From an uncultured Alphaproteobacteria bacterium (lineage in GTDB: Bacteria > Pseudomonadota > Alphaproteobacteria > RF32 > CAG-239): DNA of 64,000 nucleotides. The notes beneath the pieces are model-generated. The model made no database searches. It was not told the origin of the DNA and saw only the letters and a program-made list of their open reading frames with translations. Position numbers and translations under genes: made by a program. Shown here piece by piece: positions 43,246 to 50,015 of this stretch. Every line of letters starts with the position of its first letter. Position 1 is the first letter of the stretch. Where the stretch lies: NCBI GenBank assembly GCA_934277545.1, contig CAKQUG010000004.1, forward strand, positions 118,273-182,272, in the 5' to 3' direction.

Positions 43246-44688
43246 ATGCTTAATCCAAAAAACAACGCTGCCATTTTACGGCTTGCTGTTTTGACAAATG
43301 TCGCTAAAAGTTTTTTAGATAATAATTTATCCGATATTGAAAATATTCCCGTAAATTTGGTGCCGGATGACACTAAGCCGATGCGAGGGACACTGGAAAA
43401 AGATCGCAACGCCGTCAAACAGCTTTGCTTGGCTGCTTTAGGATTTACACCTTGCAATGTGTCCGCCGATAAAAGTCTGTCAGATTCCGCTAAAGACTTT
43501 TTAGCCCGCACGGAATTGGAAAAAGCCACGGTTTCGGTTTTGCCTGGTGTTTGCGACGCTTGCAAGTCCACGCATTATGAAGTAACCAGTGCTTGTCATG
43601 GCTGCTACGCCCGCCCCTGCGCTGTAAACTGCCCTAAAAAGACCATTATAGTGGCTAAAAAAGCCGTAATTTTGCAAGACAACTGCATTAAATGCGGTTT
43701 ATGCGCCGGCAACTGTCCGTATAACGCTATCAATAAAGCATTAGTTCCTTGTGAAGAGGCTTGCCCGGTGGGTGCAATCAGTAAAGATGAAAACGGCGTA
43801 GAGCATATTGACAACGACAAATGTATTTCTTGCGGCAAATGTATTGTTTCTTGCCCGTTTGGAGCAATCGCTCACAATTCGCAGCTGTTGGACGTTTTGA
43901 AAGCCCTGAAAAATCCGCAGCAAAAAACTATTGCCATGTTGGCGCCGGCGGTTATCGGTCAATTCGGCAATGACTTGGGAAAAGTTATCACCGCTTTCAA
44001 AAAGCTGGGCTTTGATGAAGTGGTTGAAGTGGCGCAAGGCGCGGATATTACCACCACGCACGAAGCTGCCGAATTTGTTGAGCGTATGCACGAAGGAGCT
44101 AAATTTATGACCACTTCTTGCTGTCCGGCCTGGATGCAAGCTATGGAAAAACATCTGCCGGAACTTAAAGAATATGTTTCCACCTCCGGCAGCCCGATGT
44201 ATTACATTGCCGAAGTGATGAAAAAAGAATTTCCGGAATACAAAACCGTGTTTGTAGGACCTTGTATGGCCAAACGTTTGGAGGCAGAGCGCAATTCGAA
44301 TATTGACTATGTTTTGATTTTTGAAGAACTGCAAGCCGCTTTTGACGCCGCCCAAATCAATCCGGCGACACTGGAGGCTGATAAATTCGCTGTAGAATCT
44401 TCTGCTCAAGGACGTCGTTTTCCGATTTCTGGAGGCGTTGCCGGTGCCGTGCAATTTGTTGTTGGCGACAAAGCAGAATATAAACCGATGAAAATTGACG
44501 GCTTGACCAAAGACAGTTGCAAAATGTTAAAGCGTTTCGCCGCTAAAGCTCCGGAAGATGCAAATATGATTGAGATTATGTGCTGCGAAGGCGGCTGCAT
44601 TGCCGGTCCCGGTGCAGTTATTCCGGCTAAACGCGGAACCGTATTAGTTGAAAATTACGTCAAAACCAGTAAAGATATTGAGTGCTGA
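43246..44688 (+). CDS. Monomeric [FeFe] hydrogenase
   Basis: 480 aa from the ATG at 43246 (GAAAGGG 9 nt upstream). Ferredoxin-like [4Fe-4S] region at ~100-215 with several CxxCxxCxxxC runs (CIKCGLCAGNCPYNAIN; CISCGKCIVSCPFGAIA). H-cluster motifs: L1 TTSCCPAWM (~292), L2 FVGPCMAKR (~335), L3 IMCCEGGCIAGPG (~448), with all four bridging/cubane cysteines present. This pattern fits group B enzymes better than group A. It reduces protons (or oxidises H2) with ferredoxin, an anaerobic fermentative trait. HydE/F/G maturases are not in the window. murF follows 2 nt later, an unexpected operon partner. Confidence 0.93.
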   Translation: MLNPKNNAAILRLAVLTNVAKSFLDNNLSDIENIPVNLVPDDTKPMRGTLEKDRNAVKQLCLAALGFTPCNVSADKSLSDSAKDFLARTELEKATVSVLPGVCDACKSTHYEVTSACHGCYARPCAVNCPKKTIIVAKKAVILQDNCIKCGLCAGNCPYNAINKALVPCEEACPVGAISKDENGVEHIDNDKCISCGKCIVSCPFGAIAHNSQLLDVLKALKNPQQKTIAMLAPAVIGQFGNDLGKVITAFKKLGFDEVVEVAQGADITTTHEAAEFVERMHEGAKFMTTSCCPAWMQAMEKHLPELKEYVSTSGSPMYYIAEVMKKEFPEYKTVFVGPCMAKRLEAERNSNIDYVLIFEELQAAFDAAQINPATLEADKFAVESSAQGRRFPISGGVAGAVQFVVGDKAEYKPMKIDGLTKDSCKMLKRFAAKAPEDANMIEIMCCEGGCIAGPGAVIPAKRGTVLVENYVKTSKDIEC

Positions 44689-44690
44689 TA

Positions 44691-46019
44691 ATGAAAGAAA
44701 TTACCTCGCAAACACTTGCGGAAATTTTAGGCTGTGCTACAAAACTTACGGCTGTTAGTATCAACAGAGTGTCTACTGACAGCCGATTGGTTGACGAACA
44801 TTCATTGTTTATTGCCCTGCGCGGCGAGCGTTTTGACGCTCATGATTTTGTAAAAGATGTTGTGGCAAAAGGTTGTCCTTTGGTTGTGGTCGACCATTTG
44901 TTAAAAGATATTCCGGCAGAAAAACAGCTGGTCGTCAACGACACTTTGGATGCCTATGGTAAAATCGGCGCATATAACCGCAGTCAGTTTAAGGGCACCG
45001 TTATCGGTTTAACAGGAAGTGCCGGAAAAACAACCACTAAAGAAGAAATTGCTTTTTTGCTCTCGCATTTTGCCAAAACCTACGCCACAGCCGGTAATCA
45101 TAACAATCAAATCGGCGTGCCGCAGAGTTTGTGCGAACTTGACATGGACGCGCGCTATGCCGTGATTGAAATGGGTATGAGCTCTAAAGGCGAAATTTCT
45201 CATTCCGTAAACTTGGTTAAACCTGATATTGCCGTGGTTACCAACGTTTATCCGATGCATATTGAGTTTTTTCCGAATTTTGAAGGAATTGCCCACGCCA
45301 AAGCAGAAATTTTTGAGGGTTTGCCGGCTCAAGGAGGAATTGCTGTTATCAACGAAGACACCAACTTTGCCGACATTCTGAAAACAGAAGCGATAAAACA
45401 TAACGCAAAAATCATTACGTTTGGCAAAAACACTCACCCTGACGCAGAATTTACACTCCAAGAGCAAGGCGAACAATATTTATATAACGCTTGGTGTGCG
45501 CTTACCGTGGTGCAGGCTTTGGGTTTAGATGTAAACAAAGCCGCTTCATACATAAAAGATTTCGGCGCTTTGGACGGACGCGGCAAGCATCATACTCTAG
45601 CCATTCACGGCGGCACCTATACTTTGATTGACGATAGTTACTCAGGACAACCGGAAGCCATGAAATTGGGTATAGAATCTTTGGATAAAAGCCAAACTAC
45701 AGGACGCAAAATCGTGGTGCTCGGCAAAATGGCAGAACTTGGCGACACATCTAAAGCCCGTCATATAGAAATCGGCAAGCTGCTGGCAAACAGCTCTATT
45801 GATGTTGTGGTCGGTGTTTGTCCGGAAATGAAAGATATGCTGGCGCAGCTACCGGCTGATAAACTGCAGTATTACTTTGAAAATAAAGACCAAGTGGCTG
45901 ATTTTTTGTTAAATAAACTCTTGCAAAATAATGATACAGTCCTTATAAAAGGAGCTAGATATTCATCTAAACTATATCAAGTGACGGAAGAACTTTTGAA
46001 AAATGGGAGTGCGGCTTAA
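44691..46019 (+). CDS. murF: UDP-N-acetylmuramoyl-tripeptide--D-alanyl-D-alanine ligase
   Basis: 442 aa from the ATG 2 nt after the hydrogenase stop. Mur-ligase ATP loop GLTGSAGKTTTKEEIAFLL (residues ~104-122), TAGNHNNQIGVPQSL (MurF-specific NxxxxxG-P), EMGMSSKGEISH, and DSYSGQPEAMKLGI (cf. DSYNANP) near 313. It adds D-Ala-D-Ala to the UDP-MurNAc tripeptide. It lies outside any mur/fts cluster, between a hydrogenase and nrdR. Directly abuts nrdR (stop followed by ATG). Confidence 0.94.
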   Translation: MKEITSQTLAEILGCATKLTAVSINRVSTDSRLVDEHSLFIALRGERFDAHDFVKDVVAKGCPLVVVDHLLKDIPAEKQLVVNDTLDAYGKIGAYNRSQFKGTVIGLTGSAGKTTTKEEIAFLLSHFAKTYATAGNHNNQIGVPQSLCELDMDARYAVIEMGMSSKGEISHSVNLVKPDIAVVTNVYPMHIEFFPNFEGIAHAKAEIFEGLPAQGGIAVINEDTNFADILKTEAIKHNAKIITFGKNTHPDAEFTLQEQGEQYLYNAWCALTVVQALGLDVNKAASYIKDFGALDGRGKHHTLAIHGGTYTLIDDSYSGQPEAMKLGIESLDKSQTTGRKIVVLGKMAELGDTSKARHIEIGKLLANSSIDVVVGVCPEMKDMLAQLPADKLQYYFENKDQVADFLLNKLLQNNDTVLIKGARYSSKLYQVTEELLKNGSAA

Positions 46020-46508
46020 ATGAAATGTCCTTTTTGCGGTTGTGAAGAAACACAAGTAAAAGATTCTCGCAACACCGAAGACAACACTTCGGTGCGTCGT
46101 CGCCGTGAATGTCCGGAATGCGGCTCGCGCTTCACCACATTTGAACGCGTGCAACTGCGTGAACTGATTGTGGTTAAACGCAACGGCGATAAAACGGAAT
46201 TTGACCGCGACAAGCTGGAACGTTCCATTGCCCTCGCCGCTCGCAAGCGCCCTATTTCGGCGGAACGTGTAGAAAAAATTGTTACCTCTCTGCAGCGCAA
46301 GTTTGAAAGCTCCGGTGAAGCAGAAATCACAACCGAACAAATCGGTCAAAGCGTTATGGAAGTGTTGGCAAACTTGGATAATATCGCCTACATTCGTTTT
46401 GCTTCTGTGTACAAAGACTTCCGGACTTTGCAGGATTTAGAAGATTTTGTAGCAACAATCGAAAAATTAACCAATCACGAAGACCCTAAATTTATTGAGG
46501 AAAATTAA
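46020..46508 (+). CDS. nrdR: Transcriptional repressor NrdR
   Basis: 162 aa. Zinc ribbon [20 protein letters not shown] (two CxxC with [19 protein letters not shown]) then the ATP-cone [20 protein letters not shown]. Represses ribonucleotide-reductase genes through NrdR boxes when dATP is bound. The window shows no nrd gene. nusB follows, as in many alphaproteobacteria. ATG directly after the murF TAA. Confidence 0.96.
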   Translation: MKCPFCGCEETQVKDSRNTEDNTSVRRRRECPECGSRFTTFERVQLRELIVVKRNGDKTEFDRDKLERSIALAARKRPISAERVEKIVTSLQRKFESSGEAEITTEQIGQSVMEVLANLDNIAYIRFASVYKDFRTLQDLEDFVATIEKLTNHEDPKFIEEN

Positions 46509-46509
46509 A

Positions 46510-46998
46510 ATGTCTAAATTTGTTTCAGAAAAAATTAAAATGAAATCAGGCGCGCGCTTGGCCGCCGTGCAGGCAAATTATATGATTGCCTTTAGTCAGC
46601 TGCCGGTTGACGAGGTTATTCAAGACTTTGTGCAAGGCAAAGTCGGTCGCTTTGTGATTGATGACAGCGAAAGCGAAGATAAAGAAAATATGGTAGAAGT
46701 CGGCCCGATTGATAAAGAATATTTTGAAAAATTGGTGCGCGGCATTCAATCTCACAAAGAAGATTTGGAAAAATCTCTTAACATCTATCTGCGCGGCGAA
46801 TGGTCGTATGACCGTATGAACGGTATTATGCAGGCTTTGCTTTTGACGGCTGTTTATGAATTAACGGCAAATACTTCGGTAGATACTAAAGTTCTTATTC
46901 AAGAATACGTTGATTTGGCGTATGCTTTCTTTACAAAGAATGAACCGAAAATGGTTAACGCTTTACTCGATCAAATCGCCCACGCGGTAAGAAACTAA
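46510..46998 (+). CDS. nusB: Transcription antitermination factor NusB
   Basis: 162 aa from the ATG at 46510, one nt after the nrdR stop; SD GAGGAAAA lies within nrdR's end. All-helical NusB pattern: SGARLAAVQANYMIAFSQLP (residues ~13-32), a charged middle, YDRMNGIMQALLLTAVYELT, and QEYVDLAYAFFTKNEPKMVN (~137). With NusE (S10) it binds boxA in rRNA leaders. nrdR-nusB adjacency supports both calls. Confidence 0.94.
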   Translation: MSKFVSEKIKMKSGARLAAVQANYMIAFSQLPVDEVIQDFVQGKVGRFVIDDSESEDKENMVEVGPIDKEYFEKLVRGIQSHKEDLEKSLNIYLRGEWSYDRMNGIMQALLLTAVYELTANTSVDTKVLIQEYVDLAYAFFTKNEPKMVNALLDQIAHAVRN

Positions 46999-47014
46999 AA
47001 AAAGAAGGAATAAA

Positions 47015-47569
47015 ATGGCTGTTTTAAAATTATATACTTATCCTGATGATGTTTTGCGGCAAAAATGCCGTAAAGTAGAAAAAGTTGACGATGAAATGCG
47101 TCGCTTTTTAGACGATATGTTGGAAACAATGTATGCCGACAAAGGAGTTGGCTTGGCTGCTCCGCAAGTTGGTTCGGATAAGCGTGTGATTGTAATAGAC
47201 CCTAACCCGAGCGATGAAGATTTATCTGCCCGCCGCCCGATGTATTTGGTAAATCCGGAAATTATCTGGAAATCGGAAGAAACCGTGCTGTTTTGCGAAG
47301 GCTGTCTGTCTTTGCCGAATCAAAGCGCTGATGTAGAGCGTCACGAAAAAGTGCGGGTGCGCTATGTTGACTATAACGGCAAAGAGCAAGAGATTTTGGC
47401 CGATGACTTTTTAGCTATTATCTTGCAACACGAAATAGACCATCTGGACGGCATTTTATACATTGACCACTTGAGCCGCCTCAAGCGCAGCCGTCTGTTG
47501 AAAAAACTAGATAAATATTATGAAGACAAAGCCAGAGAAGCGGAACAAGAAAATAACAAAAAACAGTGA
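47015..47569 (+). CDS. def: Peptide deformylase
   Basis: 184 aa. Three PDF motifs: GVGLAAPQVG (residues ~45-54), EGCLSLP (~93; Cys zinc ligand) and HEIDHLDGILYIDHLSRLKR (~137; HExxH). Removes the N-formyl group from nascent proteins. The stop TGA (47567-47569) lies inside the left arm of the following terminator stem. AAGAAGGAA precedes the ATG. Confidence 0.96.
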   Translation: MAVLKLYTYPDDVLRQKCRKVEKVDDEMRRFLDDMLETMYADKGVGLAAPQVGSDKRVIVIDPNPSDEDLSARRPMYLVNPEIIWKSEETVLFCEGCLSLPNQSADVERHEKVRVRYVDYNGKEQEILADDFLAIILQHEIDHLDGILYIDHLSRLKRSRLLKKLDKYYEDKAREAEQENNKKQ

Positions 47570-47595
47570 AGTCCTAACGATTTCACTGTTTTTTA
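47561..47595. terminator. Terminator, copy 1 of a 33-bp repeated sequence
   Basis: AAACAGTGAA(G)...TTCACTGTTTTT stem-loop. Nucleotides 47561-47593 are identical to 48138-48170. It serves def on plus and the 47601 gene on minus. Confidence 0.85.
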
Positions 47596-47600
47596 TATCA

Positions 47601-48047
47601 TCAAAGTATCATTGTTTTCCAAAATCCCCAAATCACTTCAAAAGGAGCCTCATTTCCAATCAATGGTAACATAAGCCAAATTGTTATAACTAGAGGCGAA
47701 TATCTAAAAGTTACATAATTTTCCAGATACTCCTTAAAAGCAGAATCTCTTTTATCTTTAACGATATTTAAAGCATTTTTAGTCCAAATATCAAGATTAT
47801 ATGAAGCTAAAATTTTTTGAGTCTTATAATATACATCAAAATTTTCTTCCTTAATAGCATATAACTTATCATACACTTCAGAATAAAGCTCATATTTTTC
47901 AATTTTTTCCAATTCTGTTGCCCAAAATGGAACGCTGACGCATGACAGAAAAAACAAAATTCCTAGAGCAATGGTGGGATTAAATAATAATGGTACACCT
48001 ATAGCTATTAACCATAAGATACCAAAAACATATACATACTTTTTCAT
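47601..48047 (-). CDS. Small membrane protein, 148 aa
   Basis: Unrecognised. Two N-terminal TMs (~3-20 and 22-42; IALGILFFLSCVSVP), a helical soluble part (~45-118), and a hydrophobic C-terminal segment (PLVITIWLMLPLIGNE). Its start ATG overlaps by ATGA the stop of an upstream 9-codon ORF (48073-48044). No Shine-Dalgarno sequence; promoter TTGACA-N17-TAGACT. Stand-alone cassette with its own terminator. Confidence 0.6.
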   Translation of the reverse strand: MKKYVYVFGILWLIAIGVPLLFNPTIALGILFFLSCVSVPFWATELEKIEKYELYSEVYDKLYAIKEENFDVYYKTQKILASYNLDIWTKNALNIVKDKRDSAFKEYLENYVTFRYSPLVITIWLMLPLIGNEAPFEVIWGFWKTMIL

Positions 48048-48073
48048 ACATTTAATAATTTAAAATGAAACAT
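48044..48073 (-). CDS. Upstream micro-ORF overlapping the 47601-48047 gene
   Basis: ATG TTT CAT TTT AAA, then TTA TTA AAT GTA TGA: MFHFKLLNV. Its TGA overlaps the next gene's ATG (ATGA), a layout that allows termination-reinitiation in an SD-less leader. Confidence 0.4.
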   Translation of the reverse strand: MFHFKLLNV

Positions 48074-48093
48074 AAAAATAAAATTATGTGCTT

Positions 48094-48122
48094 AGTCTAG
48101 CGATGCTTTTAATTTTTGTCAA
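48094..48122 (-). promoter_or_regulatory. Promoter of the 47601-48047 gene
   Basis: TTGACA (48117-48122), 17 nt, TAGACT (48094-48099) on the minus strand. The TTGACA lies in a ~28-nt stretch repeated at 48571-48599. Confidence 0.65.
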
Positions 48123-48137
48123 TCATTTTACACAAAA

Positions 48138-48170
48138 AAACAGTGAAGTCCTAACGATTTCACTGTTTTT
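48138..48170. terminator. Terminator, copy 2 of the 33-bp repeat
   Basis: Identical over 33 bp to 47561-47593. Ends the 48179 gene on the minus strand and stands just upstream of the next cassette's promoter. Confidence 0.85.
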
Positions 48171-48178
48171 ATAGCTTT

Positions 48179-48505
48179 TTACATATATAAGTATATATAC
48201 ACAAGCACTGCCCCGCCTATAAGCGTTGTGACTGTATAGCTCAACAAAGCGGCTGATGAACCAAAATCATCTTCCAATTCGGATTCATTGCGGTATTCTA
48301 CTGTTCCTTTGGCAGCCATTTTCTTCATGTGTATGTTATACAACACATAGCTAAGACCTAATGGTAAAAATGCATTGATTAAAACCCAAAACATTACAAT
48401 CAAAAATGCGGCAAAAAATTTCCAGCTCACCAAATAAAGCAAAACTGAAACAACCGCAAAAACAGCAATAGAAAAAACAGCACAGCCTAAATTTTCTAAC
48501 TTCAT
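48179..48505 (-). CDS. Small membrane protein, 108 aa (paralogue A)
   Basis: Unrecognised. Two N-terminal TMs (~7-25 and ~28-50: SIAVFAVVSVLLYLVS, FFAAFLIVMFWVLINAFLPL), a short charged loop (MKKMAAKGTVEYRNESELED) and a C-terminal TM (LLSYTVTTLIGGAVLVYIYL). It is paralogous to the 48639 gene: both start MKL(E/K)NL and share the layout and the LLS(Y/F)-xx-(T/S)TLI(G/C)G motif. Promoter TTGACA-N17-TAAACT; SD-less leader with an AUG-UAG pair. Confidence 0.6.
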   Translation of the reverse strand: MKLENLGCAVFSIAVFAVVSVLLYLVSWKFFAAFLIVMFWVLINAFLPLGLSYVLYNIHMKKMAAKGTVEYRNESELEDDFGSSAALLSYTVTTLIGGAVLVYIYLYM

Positions 48506-48523
48506 AATTAAAAATAATTAAAC

Positions 48524-48529
48524 CTACAT
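48524..48529 (-). promoter_or_regulatory. AUG-UAG start-stop element in the 48179 gene leader
   Basis: Minus strand ATG TAG between two TTAATTATTTTT elements, 18 nt before the real ATG. The same element is in the 48639 gene leader. Confidence 0.4.
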
Positions 48530-48552
48530 AAAAATAATTAACTCTAAGAAAC

Positions 48553-48581
48553 AGTTTAATACAGCCTTCTATTTTTGTCAA
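48553..48581 (-). promoter_or_regulatory. Promoter of the 48179-48505 gene
   Basis: TTGACA (48576-48581), 17 nt, TAAACT (48553-48558), minus strand. Confidence 0.6.
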
Positions 48582-48591
48582 TCATTTTACA

Positions 48592-48630
48592 CAAAAAAAA
48601 GATTTATCCGCTTAACAGATAAACCTTTTT
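48592..48630 (-). terminator. Terminator of the 48639 gene
   Basis: GGTTTATC/GATAAATC stem (48625-48618 with 48608-48601, one G-U pair) followed by TTTTTTTT on the minus strand. Confidence 0.75.
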
Positions 48631-48638
48631 TCAACATT

Positions 48639-49031
48639 TTATACTAAATACAGCAATTCAAGTAACAAGCCGCAAATCAACGTTGAAATAATAAAACTCA
48701 GCAGTACAGGTATAGGATTTAACTCTTCTGTAAGTTTTTCAGGTTCATAATTTTCCAAACCGCTTTTGCAACTACAAGCATCTCCATTTAAATCGGATAC
48801 GTAAGGGTGTTTTTTTGTTTGTTCAGATTTTTGATTATCACTTGCATCTTTCTTCAATTTTACGTTTTTGTAAAACCAAACATTACTAAAATATTTGGTC
48901 AAATACGCATTGGCAAAAAACCAAAGCGCGGCAATTATCAGAGAGACCCAAAGTTTCCAGCATATCATAATGCACAAAACACTTATAGCCGCAAACACAA
49001 AAACAATACCGACCAGATTTTTTAACTTCAT
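48639..49031 (-). CDS. Small membrane protein, 130 aa (paralogue B)
   Basis: Unrecognised paralogue of the preceding 108-aa protein. N-terminal TM pair (VGIVFVFAAISVLCIMI, LWVSLIIAALWFFANAYL), a longer charged loop (residues ~58-105, with a CSCK motif) and a C-terminal TM (PVLLSFIISTLICGLLLELL). The 36 nt before the two genes are almost identical (GAGTTAATTATTTTTATG, TAG, GTTTAATTATTTTT), so leader and gene duplicated together. Promoter TTGACA-N18-TAGACT, own terminator. Confidence 0.6.
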   Translation of the reverse strand: MKLKNLVGIVFVFAAISVLCIMICWKLWVSLIIAALWFFANAYLTKYFSNVWFYKNVKLKKDASDNQKSEQTKKHPYVSDLNGDACSCKSGLENYEPEKLTEELNPIPVLLSFIISTLICGLLLELLYLV

Positions 49032-49051
49032 AAGATAAAAAATAATTAAAC

Positions 49052-49057
49052 CTACAT
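49052..49057 (-). promoter_or_regulatory. AUG-UAG start-stop element in the 48639 gene leader
   Basis: Minus strand ATG TAG flanked by GAGTTAATTATTTTT and GTTTAATTATTTTT, about 20 nt before the gene's ATG. Conserved with 48524-48529. Confidence 0.4.
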
Positions 49058-49080
49058 AAAAATAATTAACTCTGTATGAG

Positions 49081-49110
49081 AGTCTAATACAATAATCATA
49101 TATTTGTCAA
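49081..49110 (-). promoter_or_regulatory. Promoter of the 48639-49031 gene
   Basis: TTGACA (49105-49110), 18 nt, TAGACT (49081-49086), minus strand. Confidence 0.6.
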
Positions 49111-49159
49111 GTTTTTTATCAGATTCCGAAATTAATTAGTGTTGCCGGTATAAATATTA

Positions 49160-49187
49160 TTGAAAAATTAAAATAATGGTGTATTAT
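49160..49187 (+). promoter_or_regulatory. Promoter of the 74-aa ORF
   Basis: TTGAAA (49160-49165), 16 nt, TATTAT (49182-49187). Followed by GTGTTAAATAATTAAG, the leader type seen in neighbouring cassettes. Confidence 0.5.
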
Positions 49188-49234
49188 ATTTTTCAGTGTT
49201 AAATAATTAAGTTATAATTTTAATCCGTATTATT

Positions 49235-49459
49235 ATGAAAGGAAAAGTTAAAAAAGTTGTTTTTACTGTTGGCGTTAATTGCATAAGCCAACCGATTGTG
49301 ATTGAACATATCCTTGAGATGGGGGCTAAAGAAGTTTTCTTTGAGGCTTGTTTAATCCGCTCAAAGCCGGTTAAATTACCATATCGACCGGTAAAGCATT
49401 CTAAGGCCAAGCGCTACTGCGGACAGTCGCAAAAGGACATTCGTACTAATCACAAATGA
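49235..49459 (+). CDS. Small basic protein, 74 aa
   Basis: Unrecognised. Begins MKGKVKKVVFTVGVNCISQP and ends in a Lys/Arg/His-rich tail (PVKHSKAKRYCGQSQKDIRT), two Cys only, no membrane segment; possibly nucleic-acid binding by charge alone. It has the same promoter, SD-less TTAAATAATTA leader and terminator layout as the neighbouring cassettes, but on the plus strand, which is why I keep it as a probable gene in spite of its size. Confidence 0.45.
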   Translation: MKGKVKKVVFTVGVNCISQPIVIEHILEMGAKEVFFEACLIRSKPVKLPYRPVKHSKAKRYCGQSQKDIRTNHK

Positions 49460-49496
49460 ACTTTATGTAAATTTCCGCTCACAAAACAGTGTACAC

Positions 49497-49537
49497 AAAA
49501 AGACAGTGAAACCGGTTCGGATTTCACTGTCTTTTTA
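49497..49537. terminator. Bidirectional terminator, variant of the repeated type
   Basis: AGACAGTGAA (49501-49510) with TTCACTGTCT (49523-49532), 10-bp stem, A run before and T run after. Shares ACAGTGAA/TTCACTGT with the 47561 and 48138 terminators; the loop contains ACCGGTTCGGAT. Confidence 0.85.
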
Positions 49538-49547
49538 TTATGCTTTT

Positions 49548-49874
49548 TTATAAATCGAAAATAGCCATGAATACCACAACGCAAATAATTGTCAAAACAA
49601 CAAAGCAGACAAATCCGGCGACGCATCCCATCTTCTCTCTATACTCCGAGTCATAGACTTTGTCTTCAAAACCGCCGCGGCCGTCCCATATATCGCTCCA
49701 CAAATCAGTTTGGCTCTGATATTTTTTTGCGCGTTCCTTGTTTCGTCTCTCTATTGCGTCATTTATCGGCTTTACATGCATATCATGCGCCATGCCTCCT
49801 AAAAACGGAGCCAAGAAACAACAGCCGAAACAAATAACCAACGCCATAAAAAGAGCTACAGTAATGTAAATCAT
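49548..49874 (-). CDS. Small membrane protein, 108 aa
   Basis: Unrecognised. TM at ~4-27 (VALFMALVICFGCCFLAPFL), a hydrophilic loop (~30-82; DLWSDIWDGRGGFEDK), TM at ~84-106 (CVAGFVCFVVLTIICVVVFM). Same TM-loop-TM plan as the two paralogues upstream but no clear sequence identity. SD-less leader TTAATTACTATT with a 3-codon upstream ORF; TTGACA promoter. Confidence 0.6.
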   Translation of the reverse strand: MIYITVALFMALVICFGCCFLAPFLGGMAHDMHVKPINDAIERRNKERAKKYQSQTDLWSDIWDGRGGFEDKVYDSEYREKMGCVAGFVCFVVLTIICVVVFMAIFDL

Positions 49875-49886
49875 AAAAAAAATAAT

Positions 49887-49898
49887 TTAATAAAACAT
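49887..49898 (-). CDS. Upstream 3-codon ORF (MFY) in the 49548 gene leader
   Basis: ATG TTT TAT TAA, followed by ATTATTTTTTTT and the gene's ATG 12 nt later. Preceded by GTTAATTACTATT. Confidence 0.35.
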   Translation of the reverse strand: MFY

Positions 49899-49921
49899 AA
49901 TAGTAATTAACACTGTTTATT

Positions 49922-49950
49922 TTTTTAGCAAATCCTTAAATTTTTGTCAA
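49922..49950 (-). promoter_or_regulatory. Promoter of the 49548-49874 gene
   Basis: TTGACA (49945-49950), 17 nt, TAAAAA (49922-49927), minus strand; the -10 match is weak. Confidence 0.45.
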
Positions 49951-49961
49951 GTATTTTATAC

Positions 49962-50000
49962 AAAAAACACCCTGCATTTTCAGTTTGCAAGGTGTCTTTA
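49962..50000 (-). terminator. Terminator of the ankyrin-repeat gene
   Basis: ACACCCTGC (49967-49975) with GCAAGGTGT (49987-49995), 8 of 9 pairs; the minus strand then reads TTTTTTG. Confidence 0.75.
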
Positions 50001-50015
50001 AAAAACTTATACTTA

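Noticed and set aside
43741..44454. 237-aa minus-strand open frame
   Set aside because: Antisense to the [FeFe] hydrogenase; His/Arg/Phe-rich composition typical of shadow frames.
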